NCBI GenBank assembly: GCA_000507305.1
Contig: DF240444.1
Coordinates: 1-64,000 of the forward strand
DNA: 64,000 nucleotides
DNA from: Breviolum minutum Mf 1.05b.01
Taxonomy: Eukaryota; Sar; Dinophyceae; Suessiales; Symbiodiniaceae
Direction of reading: 5' to 3'
The translations under genes and the position numbers were made by a program. This document shows positions 49,574 to 61,200 of this stretch, piece after piece. The notes beneath the pieces were generated by a model. The model was not told where the DNA came from. It did no database searches and saw only the letters and a program-made list of their open reading frames with translations. Numbering within the stretch: the stretch's first letter is position 1; each line of letters begins with the position of its first letter.

Positions 49574-50402
49574 GAGATATGGAACAACATTCTGAAAATT
49601 TTCTGTGCACCCATATATTGGTACACAAGTGGTGATTATATATTATGGATCCATATCATAACAAAACAAAAGAGTGGGGAAGGATCACCAATTTGAGTTT
49701 GATATCACGCACCTCAGCTTGTACAAATGTAATAGTATCAAGGTAAACGTTGGATGGGTATATACAAGCTATATAAATCAAGTGCTGAACTCCTTTCATG
49801 AAGCAAGACTGACCCTTGACACTATGTTATGGCCCTACCCTTTCAACCAATGGCCTTCCACAAAAATTTTACGGATCGCAACCCAACGAGAATCCACCCC
49901 AACCACACCAAACCTGCAATTCAGCATGTGCTTCTTGCCTGGAGCAAGGGGGGAAAGGTAGGGGTTGGTAAACCCCGTGGCTTATCAATTGGGGGTTACT
50001 AACTACTTACGAACTAAAAACCATATATAAATGGGCTGGGTAGGGGTTTTTTGATCTGGGGCCCTCCAACTGAGGCGGCAAACAAAAAGGCATCCTGGAT
50101 CGTTATATCTAATGGTTTGTTATAATCCCCCCCAAAAACCCTAAACAACCATGGGCCCTTTTTCCATTGCTCCACTGGTGTTACTTCCCCGAAACTATGG
50201 GGCAAAAAGACCTATTTTCAGGGGCGCTGTCATATCATGTCATGTTAGTTTCAGGGAGTGTAAAACCGCTGGATTATCACCTTGTTGTTGGTTGCATAAA
50301 CCCTATTGAATTTGGAGAAAATAAACTTTTAGAAGGTGTTCTAATATGATCCTTGCGGTTTCAAGGTTCCTAGGTCAGCACGAATCCAAACTTCCCAGAA
50401 AA

Positions 50403-51085
50403 TCAATGACAAGATTGCCACTTTTGGAGGCGGTCTTTTGTGGGTCCTACCCATTCCCACTGGTTCACAGTGGATTCCAGGAAGGTTGATGAAGGTCCCT
50501 TACTGAACATAGAACCATCACGAAGAGGAGCAAAGAGATGTGCGTGAGAGGGCCCACAAAGTGGGGCTGTGTAAATGAGTGGTGCCTTGCCCTCTTGGTT
50601 GTTGCAGGCAGGGAAACATCGGCCTCGAGTGAAAGCGATGTTGGCAATAGAACCGTACGCGATTCCGTCAGGTGGAAATCCACTTAAACCATGCTCTTTT
50701 TCGGTGCTCCTTCGCCAAAAAAGGGTTGAAGTTCCATGGAGGAACCTCATTGGTAGGAAAAGTCATCGTCCAACGCGGGCTCCAGGCTCCAAACGTCGAC
50801 AGTCCAACAGTAGAAGCACCTCGAGAGGAGCAAACCTCCCACTTGCTTCCATGTTTTTGTTCTTTGACAGCCAGGTTTGAAATCCTTGGCCGCACAAAGC
50901 CTGAGAGGAGTGCCTTTCAAAGAAGGTATCCAAGCACCCTTCCGAACGTAGGGATCAACAGCCGATGACATTGGATCATCCATGGCAGCGCGAAGAGAGT
51001 TGGTGCTTCCTCAAGACGTCCCACATCTGACTGCGAAACATGCCATGACACATGCTTATCTCCACTACTTACTTTAGGTGGCGGA
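50403..51085 (-). pseudogene. Intronless broken gene with at least three frame changes
   Basis: On the minus strand continuous protein-like sequence moves through successive frames without splice-site support: SSGDKHVSWHVSQSDVGRLE (about 51075-51010), MSSAVDPYVRKGAWIPSLKG (about 50970-50885), EQKHGSKWEVCSSRGASTVG on to NEVPPWNFNPFLAKEHRK (about 50880-50700), and EHGLSGFPPDGIAYGSIANI on to STVNQWEWVGPTKDRLQK (about 50700-50410). The pattern is that of a decayed processed gene or of a gene with indel errors. The protein has many Trp, Gly and Pro residues and a CFPACNN motif. I do not recognise the family. Confidence 0.5.
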
Positions 51086-51709
51086 TACATTAAAATTAAA
51101 ACCAAGGACATCCAGCATGAAAAACTGTTTCAGTCATGACTTGATTAGAACCCTCATGTCTAACCTCACAACCCGTTCTCCACTGGCTGAAAATCCACCC
51201 TGAGTCTGCAAGTGCGGTAGTCGACAGCATGTTGTGATGCGTCTGACCCACCAACACCTGCATAGTTGCTGACCTCCCCTACGCATCCAAACACTTTCTG
51301 AGAAGGTATATGGATCACAACATGCACCTAAAACATCTTCCCAGGAGGTATCTAGGGATGTCTAGGAAAAATCGTGACGATTATTCTCCCCCTCCAAATT
51401 CCAGGGTTAAGTTTGGGCCAAACCTGGGACCAATTGAGTTGAGATCTTTTTGAAGGTCAATTGCCTAGGGTTCCCAAATGATCAAACTGGCTCCACATAG
51501 ACAGAACCCAAATGCATGGAAATGACTCGTGACAAAACATTTGATGACAATGTAGAATACCAGCTGTCTTATAAGTCATTAGTCTGTTTTTTTTTGGAAG
51601 AAGGGCACCCCTTTAATTGACAATCCAACCTTTGGTCCTGTATGATCTTGTGAGGCATGCATCTCATCATCTACTTTCAAATAGAAAAAATATATCCAAT
51701 GAGAGAAGG

Positions 51710-51804
51710 TACTTGGAGGATCATCCCAGTTAGTAAATAGTTAGGATCACCCCCATTTATACGCCATGAAAAGGCCATTTGCAACTGGAATGATCCTCCA
51801 AGTA
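51710..51804. mobile_element. Family C inverted-repeat element, best copy
   Basis: TACTTGGAGGATCATCCCAG and TGGAATGATCCTCCAAGTA pair over about 18 bp. The centre is CCCCCATTTATACGCCATGA followed by GGCCATTTG. Confidence 0.8.
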
Positions 51805-52024
51805 GGTACCTGAGTGAAGTAGAATGCCTGGTTGGAAGTCATACCCCGACAGGTCCGAAGGTTGGGGAAACAAACCTTCCAACCTGGCGATTTCACCTTC
51901 CAACTTGGCGATCTAACAAACAAGTTGATTTTAGCTGGTGGAAAATTCGCCACCCCAACTACCCTATGATTTTGAGGATTCTAAGGTTCTAAAACGCGCT
52001 CCTCAATTAGGATCGGAAAGTACG

Positions 52025-52076
52025 AATCATCCCTGGCTCCCTTGATCGCTCCCCCTGTGATGATCACAGGGTAGCC
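52025..52076. repeat. GATCGCTCCCCCTG element, copy 2
   Basis: CATCCCTGGCTCCCTTGATC, then the palindrome CCCTGTGATGATCACAGGG. Confidence 0.6.
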
Positions 52077-52273
52077 AATCTGACCAACAAATGTATTTTC
52101 AAACAAACATAGTCATTCCCAATTGTCAAGGTGAACCATCAAAACCCATGGGTTTTTGTTGACCTGCACCAAACCATTGGTAAAGCCATCTGGTTGCATT
52201 CTTTGCATCCTTGCCCTCTCACCCGTTTTAAAGAGCCGCCTTGTTTCATGAAGCACCAAGCGAAAACGTTCAC

Positions 52274-52399
52274 CTCATTAGAATGCGAAGCAGTGTGGGA
52301 TAGGTCGCGAGGTCATCCTTGTTGTTGAAGGACGTCTTCCATCCTTTCTCATACACATAGCTCTTCATCTCATTCAAAGTGAGCGTCATTGCCATATCT
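52274..52399 (-). CDS. Candidate exon, 42 codons
   Basis: Minus strand, acceptor TATTCAG and donor AG/GTGAAC, reading MAMTLTLNEMKSYVYEKGWK and then KDDLATYPTLLRILM. One of the clearest exon blocks in the region: balanced composition, no repeats, good splice edges. No family is recognised. Confidence 0.52.
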
Positions 52400-53625
52400 C
52401 TGAATACCTAATACCTATATAGTTGATTTAGATCAGGCTAATCACTTGAGATGACGCACGTCCCATAATTTCCAAAGCTTTTTTTGATCATCCCAAGCGG
52501 TGCAGGATGAATTGTTCATCAACAGGGGGTGTTTCATACGGCCTTAAGGGAAACCAATGGTTCACTAGCCAGTCTTTTAAATCCTGCTTCGGAAGGGATT
52601 GTACATCAGGAGCTAGAAGCATTTGAAAGATCCTCCAAGGCTGAGGGGAATCTCAATCAAAAAGTACTTATATATACACTATACTGTACATATATATGAT
52701 TATAAATGTGTATGATAGTAAATATGTATGTGAATCTACATATATGATACATGCGTACATGATACAATCATGTATGTGAGCGAATTTCGAGGGGATCATC
52801 TCACGAAGTTTTACGCAATTTTTTGCATGATGTACCCCGAAAAACATATCAGAAAGCTTCCTGGTAGAACATGGTAGAACATGCTCCGAATAAAACAATA
52901 TTAGTCAAGGGTTGTGAAAGATTACCCAGGAAGCTTTTCTGCAGCCAACCACGTATTGCTGAATCGGCTTGGAAACGCACTGGCACGCCAATTCCGGCTG
53001 GTCCACTTATGATTGAAGGAAACTCCAAGATAAGGCATGCCAGTACCAAGCAGGTGGTAGAAAATTCCTGTACGAGCTTGCCAGTTTCAAGAGTTTTCCC
53101 CTACAAGATTGGACATTTCAAGCTGGTGTGAGGGTCCGAGGTTCTTTTGTCAAACTTGGAATGCTTTGGCAACTTGAACATCGCGATTCTTGCATATCTG
53201 TTTCTCCCTTTCTCCCATCTTTTGCACGATCTCCAAAAAAAGCCTGAGACAATTCTCATTTCACCAAAATAGATGCTTTACAAAAAAACCCTCAACCAGT
53301 CCCTTTTGCATCCAGTATATCTCCTTTATAGAAACCTGATTGGCGCCCCTAAACCAATTGCTTTTCTTTTAAAATTGATCCTATCCTGCGGAATTTGAGA
53401 AGTCACAACTTTTGAGATACCAAAAAAAAGAGATATCATCCGGGATGTCTAATATAGCTATGGACATCACAACCCGTATACAAAATGGAAATACATCTAC
53501 AACTAATGAATACTCTAGCTACAGTATGTTAGACTATGGGATAACGCGCAAGTTCTTACCCTGTTGAACATGACAATGCAAACCCACCGTCTCAACCATT
53601 TATCTATATATAGGAACTCTGAGTA

Positions 53626-53850
53626 GTGGACATTCCTCTAGCAGTCGTTCCTTGCAGTCCTTCTCTTCTCGAACCTGACTGCGAGAACTTTGGTTGGTCC
53701 GATGTGTTCCAAGTAAGGGCTAGACAACTGGTCTTGGTCCATTGCTTTCTGGCGTCATTTGTGAACCTAGGTCATTGTCATACTTGGTTCCAAAAAGAAC
53801 CTGAGATTGATTTTGATGATCAATCAACAAATGGTAGAGTTGATCCTTGA
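53626..53850 (+). CDS. Possible plus-strand ORF, 74 codons
   Basis: Open frame with CSPSLLEPDCENFGWSDVFQ and EPEIDFDDQSTNGRVDP before TGA. It is protein-like but isolated. A TGA lies just upstream of the GTG at 53626, so a start or acceptor is not established. Confidence 0.28.
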   Translation: MDIPLAVVPCSPSLLEPDCENFGWSDVFQVRARQLVLVHCFLASFVNLGHCHTWFQKEPEIDFDDQSTNGRVDP

Positions 53851-54189
53851 AAAAGCAGTTCAACAACAAACTGCCTGATTCCTCAAAATCGTGAAACACG
53901 GTAACAAATCATTCAGAACAACAACTTCGTACGAGAATCTCAGTCACATCTCGGCTCAACCGATGGTCCCAACTTCTGGGAAAAAAATCCCAACAGACCT
54001 GACCAATCTGGATGTACAAACCCTGAAATAGCCAAACGAATTCCTATTCTTTACTAAACTTGGGAATCAAAAATTCCTAAACTCATTCACAACAACCAGG
54101 TGCTGTTTTTTTTTGCCCACCCCAAGAAACATCACGTCAACCCTACCGGGTGGGGTTATCCAAGTCCACCCCCCCTGGAAACTGATTTT

Positions 54190-54350
54190 CCCCATGGGAA
54201 TTTTAGCGCCTGTTCCACTCGTTTCCAATCCTGTGCTATGACTTCATCTCGTTCATCGCTGACGCCACGAAGTTGCCTCGGGTTCCCGTAGATGCAGTAC
54301 ATGCAGAATGGGCACCAGGATGACATGACGAGATCCCAGCATTTTCTAAG
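54190..54350 (-). CDS. Candidate exon with Cys cluster
   Basis: The minus-strand frame has SSWCPFCMYCIYGNPRQLRG, then DERDEVIAQDWKRVEQALKF. Strongly protein-like with a CxxCxxC cluster; borders are approximate. No family is recognised. Confidence 0.45.
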
Positions 54351-54399
54351 CTTAAACCCATAAACAAATGTAATCCTGGTGGAAATGAAGGATGTCAAC

Positions 54400-56950
54400 C
54401 AAGGTTAATCCCATTCAGTTGAACGTGGAAAGTAAACCTTAACCCCATAAATAAACCTTCAATTCTAAACTTAAACTTCATTTTCCACTAACATCCTGTT
54501 TGTTGAAGGAACCCTTCTTTTTTCGTTGGCTCTTGAGAAATGATTACTTAGTTTGATGGTTGCCATTGGGTGACATACTTTCTCCCCCAAAAAATCAGGA
54601 AAATGGTGTGGTTTTTTGTTCAAGTTCGGAATCTATCTCCTTGTCCTAGTTATAAGTTATTTGCTTTCCCACTCCCAAGATTCCCAAGTGGAAAAACGAA
54701 GGTTTTTTCTTCTGGCCATGGGCAAAATTTGTAATGCGAAACAAAATGAAACAAATACTTTTGCCGATAGACTTACAACAAGTTGCGTTGGGGGGAATCA
54801 CCATCATCAACAAATTTCCAGATATAAATCCCACCTACTAGGCGATCATTTTCCTATGTTCCACATTCGAAACAGAAAACATCTTGAGCAGCATCTAAGA
54901 CTTTCAGAAGCATTCCCAGATGTTCATGAACAACAAGTCTCACAAATAGACTTGGGAACCCAATGAAAAACCTAATAGCAGCTACAGCCTATCTTCCTCC
55001 GCTTCTCCGCCGAAACCAAAAACCTGCCCAAAACTGAGGCCTTTTGAGCTGCTCGTTTCGACCTAGCCGAAGCATCAACACCCTTTTGGGTTGGCCTCTT
55101 TTCAGGGGCAAACTTGCTGTTAGTTTTAAAGAGGGTACCGTATATCTTTTGAAACTTTAGGCTGATGGTAAGTGAAGATTCTCTTTTTGCATGGTGAGAT
55201 GTCATCCTCCCACTCTCAAAAGGGTCAGTGTTGCAGGCAATCCAGGGACACAAGGAGGGTGATATCAACTTTTACAGATCGAAGGCAAACCCTTCAAGAA
55301 ACACCAAAAGCCCTTCGGGTTTCATTTCACTTATAGCCTTTATTTTTTTGGCCGACAGAAAACACTCAGGAATGGATCCATGCAATTCCTATGCAAAAGG
55401 TGGATTTTTCAATGATTTTTCACTTGCCTTTTTTCATGATAGGAGGGGAACCAAAACCAAAACTCTTTCCATTTTTTTTGGAGAAGGCCGATCTCATTTG
55501 GGTAACTGATCGAGTCTTGATGACAGGATGTATTCAATCGTTTCTCAATAGGCATATCAAGATCTGTCATTTCAGTAACATTCCATAAACATATTAAGGA
55601 GTGTCTCAACTACTCTCACTGAGCGACAGTAGATCCCCAAAAACGCCCCATCAACTTCCACCTCTTTCTTTGTAGAGCTCTCCATTGATCTCGGCCTTAG
55701 CCATGTTGTTTTTGCATCAGGGCATCAATGATCATCACCATCTTCGACGTGAAAACCAAGGCATTGATAGAGAAAAACAAAGTCTATAGATCCAGCCGCT
55801 ACTACTTGGTAAAGAAAAAACCCTTCAGTTTGCTATCTGTCTGTTTTCTCAGCTGTGCATAGAGAGGGGGCTCGGGTTACCTAACCATTTCCCATATGTA
55901 GGTTTGCTTCATCGTTCATGAACGACCCAAGTTTTGAAAGCACTGGGATGAAACACACCTTTGTTTGGGATGAACGATTTGATGTTTATTTGGGATGAAA
56001 CACACCAAAGGTTTACAAAAAAACCCTTCACAAGCGCTTTCTTTTTTGCATGATGAAATAGATCTTACGAACCCCACTTTGAAGGTCACATTTGAACACC
56101 TAGTAGTGGCATGTAGTGGCCATCTCTTTTCTATGTATCGCTTGCTGGTGCACAACTCCACCACATGCCCTCACACCTGCGCCGCCGGTTTCACCCATTT
56201 TTTCCGCCGCCGAAGCGAACTTAGGGGCTATGAAATCATGGGAAATTTCCCCCAAGTTCTGACATGAACCGTTTTGGGTTTGGACATTTTTGGTGATTCA
56301 GTTTCCCATGTCTGCTTGAAGCTCTCAGTTTATGGGACTTACAAACATTGTTGTTGTAGATAAGTGTGCTGAAGCCATCATCGTACCCTAAGGGGACACT
56401 TACATATAAAGATGCGCCAATACTTCAGCCAGTGTATTCTTCACCAACCATGTTTGATCACACAAACAAAATAAATATATCTGGCAAGAGCACAACCCTT
56501 AGCCAGTTGCACATTTGCTCGTCGTATAGTAGGGAAAATATGGCCATCTTTTGCTCATTGCTCATCAAGATACGCACCCGCCAGATAAATATCCATTGGA
56601 CCAAATTTCCATGACCAAACCCATCACATCATTTTGTTTCGGCGAATCTGCAGAGATGCATGGGGATATGAGCGCAGCATGGGGCGTCTCTCTCACCCAT
56701 GGCAAGTGGTATAAAGGAATGCCTCCTTTTGTGTGTTTCTGAATGCTATATACGGTGTATGTCATCTATGCATGATGGTGTCTACAAAAAACATCTCCAT
56801 TTTCATTTTCTTTTATCTTGCTTTCTTTACTCAATCATTTCATTGCATGTGTCAAACCCTAAAAATATTTCGTGAATCTATTTCTTTCACTCCTTTACTC
56901 TTTGATCCATCTTTTCATGTATTCATTCACAAATCTCTTTTCTTTCTTGC
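54400..56950. other. Mostly intronic or intergenic; fragments of families A and others
   Basis: A family A right half (CTGTTAGTTTTAAAGAGGGT) ends near 55136. On the minus strand around 55590-55720 two protein-like pieces appear (MAKAEINGELY and VEVDGAFLGIYCRSVRVVET) with a possible AAAGAG acceptor between them, too uncertain to call as exons. Confidence 0.35.
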
Positions 56951-56999
56951 GTTGTGAAAAACCTTTCGTTTCCTCACGGAACTTTGACTCCTCTAGGCA

Positions 57000-57283
57000 T
57001 TCCTAACCACGGAACTATCGAACTCACGATTCCTCACCATTCTTCACAAACACAGACTGTGCTTCTTCCGCACATGCACGGTTTACAAACCTTGGTATGC
57101 CGGGCCCGTGGCATATCGATATCAAGCGATATCGAGCAGCTGATCTTTCAAGATTCACATGGCACCGACAGATTTTTTGAAGCAGGTGGAAGGGAGGATA
57201 TTATCTCATGGCATACTTGGATGATCAGTAAATACAAGACTATGACATTGACCTTGTCGGTTCATATGGAGCTTGGTTACTGA
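57000..57283 (+). CDS. Possible plus-strand exon, 93 codons
   Basis: After a CCTCTAG acceptor the plus strand reads IPNHGTIELTIPHHSSQTQT and CRARGISISSDIEQLIFQDS, with TGA at 57283. Composition is plausible for protein. A further plus-strand piece (YYLNDPELVGFLISG) stands after a GGCAG at 57470. No family is recognised. Confidence 0.33.
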
Positions 57284-58129
57284 TACAACGATACCTTCCT
57301 ATAGTAGGTTATTAGAAACTTACACAAACTATCTACTATCCAAATAGTCCATCCTAAATGTGTTGTTTCGGCATTTTGGAGGGTATTTCCCTTCCTAAAG
57401 TACAGTTGATGCCCCATAGATGATTTCAGCTCTTGATGTTGATTTTTGTTGATCCCTTTTTGGCAGGATTCTCTACTACTTGAATGATCCTGAGCTGGTT
57501 GGTTTCTTGATCAGTGGCTAGCAAAAAGGATGTATAAGCCATCATGAGGACACCAAACTAAAAATGGACGTAGATGCAAATGGGGGTATTTCTAGCTATG
57601 TCTCATTAGCAAAAGGGGTTTAACCACTAGCATCGTTATGCTAAGCCCGAATTTTGGAGTTCTATGATTTCTGCTGGAAACTGCCACAGACCTGCAGTCT
57701 TCCAAAACTTCTGGGGACGAATCATCATTTGTCTGGCCAAAGTTTGATTCCCAAGGATTCCCTCTGTATTACCATTTACTTGCACTGAGGTCGAAGGGAG
57801 AATTTGATCCAACATGTTGCCACATGTAAAGTTGCTACAGTAGCTTGCCTAATTTTTTTCCATTACACAAACTAAACAGAGTTCTTGTTACTTCACACTT
57901 GGGAATTTCATACTAGCACACACAGAGAGATTTCAGTGTAATTACAGTGGTGGAAATCCCAACAAACATCTTGAAACCACCTGAACAAATAGGTCTGGGC
58001 ACATTAGAATCATTCCAACAAATATCCTGCAGGCCTTTTTGGAGGGATTCCCATACGTCTGACTTCGGCACCACTGCTGGGTGCAGTGAACGTCACGCGA
58101 CCGTGGTGTCGTGACGACACTATACAAAC

Positions 58130-58269
58130 ATTCATTAATTCAATCCAAGGGGCGTTGTTGCCCAATGTGGCTAGGCCACGGAATCATCTTCGAGATGATG
58201 AAAAAACAATGCAAATACTCGTGACTTCTGTGGTCAAATTACGGAAATGAATGGATTCATCACTCAGCA
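58130..58269 (-). other. Retrotransposon 3' UTR region
   Basis: AT-rich sequence after the ORF2 stop. I see no poly(A) or clear terminal repeat, so the 3' boundary of the element is not fixed. Confidence 0.4.
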
Positions 58270-61200
58270 CTAGGTTGAAAAAACATGTTTCTTGCTCTGC
58301 TTATGTGCAACAACACAAGACACTAGGTTCAAAGCTTGTTCAGCCATCCGGGCAGCCCGGTCGGGTGCTGGATTTTTCAAGGCCACTTTGATACTATTTG
58401 CACGATACAAATTCAAGGAACTAAGATATTGATTAATCTTTTGACGATGGGATAACACTACTCGTCGACGAATTCCCCAAACTGATCCCCGCCAACCATA
58501 ACCCCTCAAAGAATTGCTGTGTTTTCTTCTATCAGGGGGAAGAATTTTCAATCCATACTTTCTTTCCATCCACCCTATGGCCTTTCCAAATGTCTGATAA
58601 TTTGTAGAAAGCAAATGTCCCGATGCATCCATGGTCGGATGTTGGTCAAAGAGTTCCCAATAAGGTGGATTAATCGTATTGGAGGGAGCCATGGTATTAG
58701 TATCAAAGTAAAACTGCAAAAAGAGTTCCATTATTGATGTTTCACCTGTTCCATGGTTTTCCCACTGCAAGGTTTTAGCCCAGCAACAAACACGATACAT
58801 GAAGATTGGATTATAGACACAATAGTTACAGTCATCAACAACAAATGGAAAATCCCAGACAATAGTGGTGCTGGGGTCCGGATCTGTAGGGTGATTAATT
58901 GCAACGATGTTATCATCATGGTTAGTTTTCTTCCGCAACTGGAATGTTTTTTGAGTTATCATGGATTGACATCGGACAACTTTGGCGTGCAATTGCCTTC
59001 GCTCTTCATGCTTCGCATGTTCTTCTGCGAATTTTTGGTACAATGATGCTTGGTCAATAGTTATGGCCTCCTTAGCTTGTATATCAACCTGGTCATTATG
59101 ATAAGCCTCCCAACGCTTTTGTGGCGAGAGGTCAGCAGTTAGAGCAACATGCCCCTTAGTTTTGATACATGTGATGTTTTGGTGACGTCCCTTAATCAAT
59201 TCAAGTACAATTTCCCAAAGATCAGTATGGTCATCAGGCAACCATGTAGAGTTCTTTTGAAGGGATGAAAGCATGAAGTTTAGGTCACCTACAACTGCTG
59301 CACAGTCACACCAAATTTCAACACACCAAGAAACTTGGAGGGCAAGGATAATCCCAAAAATTTCAGCACGGTAGGGGGTATGATCACAACCCGGCAAGAG
59401 ACCACGCTTGATGCATTCCGATAGCATGGAGTCGGGCCACGCTAAGGTTACCGCACTTCCCCCCAAAGCAAATTGTCTGTATTTGGGGAAAAAACATGAG
59501 CCATCCGAAAAAACAGTGACAAGTGTGTGATCTTGAATGCACGGTGGGACCACGTGTGTAGTCTCTTGTAATGATAATCGGATTTTTAAAACTTCAAGCG
59601 GTATGGCTTGCAAGATAAAATGGCGCATGGTTGGATTATCAATGAGAGGTGCGATATTATCAAAACTGAAAACATCAACTCTTTCGGTAGTGAACGCAGG
59701 GCAGTAAAGTAGACGATGTTCTACTGAATCTACGGCGCTACAGTGAGGACAAAGGTTACTGGAACCATCGTAATGACACAGAGCATCGTTGGTGAAATGA
59801 GCTCCGCTGGCATGAATTGCTACGGCATTATGGTGGTGAGCTGGCACCCCCTTCAGCGCTTGTCTGAAACTGTCGATGTCGATTGCATGTGCTTCGAATG
59901 CTTTCCGATGTTTCAGTTGCTGACAACAAAAAATATTCCAATGTGTCTGAAGGACATGTTTGAGAAAACGTTTTGAACATCTTGTCCATTGAATCGTACC
60001 AAAAAACTCGGAGACTATTGTGCCACCTGGACCCCAGGTGAAAAATTTTCCAACTGTCTTTTTGAAGGCACCGACAGGACCCCTTGAGGGTTTTGGAGCA
60101 TCCAATTTATTACAGATTTCTTGTCGTCTATTTGAAAAAGTTTTCAAATACCTTCGCCAAAATAAAAACTTTCTTTCTAGTTCCCCATACTCGAAATCAA
60201 TGGTTTTGTCAACAAGGGACAACGACAGCCAAGGGGAGGCCCCTGACCGCCCGCGGCCAATGGCCCGAGCACTTGCAATGCGATACTTGTTGAAGATATC
60301 CTTTGTAAGTGTCTTTAGTTCTGCCCCATAGGTAGCTTTAGCAAAACATCCGTTCCTAAGGATTTGGGCCCGCCTCTTGGTAGAGGTTTTGATAACTTTG
60401 AGTTTTTCAATTCGAGCAAGTCCCATGGAAAGTCTTTTTTGGAGATGCGTTTTGTTCCCCCGTTTCCCGTACGAGATATCGGTCCCCAAATCTTTTGCTT
60501 GTGAAACTACGGGGATAATGGACCCTTGTAGAGTGAGATTACTGATTTCATCAACTTTCTTTTGATTAAGACTCCATAGCCATGATTTGGGTACACTGAT
60601 TTGCAACTTAAGGATGTTACAGAAACGTTCCATGATGGCAACGCCGTTAGCAACCTGATGTACGTCGGAAAAAAGCATTGCCCAATTGTCTGCATAAGCC
60701 TGGAATTCAATGTTGGGGTCGGATGCCCTAACAAAATGATATGCTGTGATTGAGAATGTCAACATTGCTGGCACTGAGAGTGGACATCCTTCGGGGATAC
60801 CCGTGTGAGTATTATACCATTTTGAAGAATGCCCCAAGATGACAAAACTACGTTTAAGTTGATGAAGTGCTCGAAGGTAGGCTTGTATAAGGAAGTGCGG
60901 CCATCCTGCCTTATGCATAAATAATGCAAGCGGAAATCTCGGCAGAGTGTTAAAGCACTTTACCAAATCAATTACAAGGCCTGCGGCGAATGTGTTATGA
61001 TTCTGCTGGCTCTCTAGCACTTCTTGGACATAAGATGTCATCATTAATGCTGAAACTTCTTTGGTGCCACCCCCGATCGTTTTTGGCACTGTGTTACTGA
61101 GTTGTACCAAAAGTGTTATTGAAAAAAATCGGGCCCATAATCTATAAATACGACTAAGAATAGTGATGGGACGATTATCGATCAAAGAACAGGGGTCGGA

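Noticed and set aside
52849-53131. Overlapping open frames on both strands near 53 kb
   Set aside because: Both strands look equally protein-like and neither has supportable splice edges.
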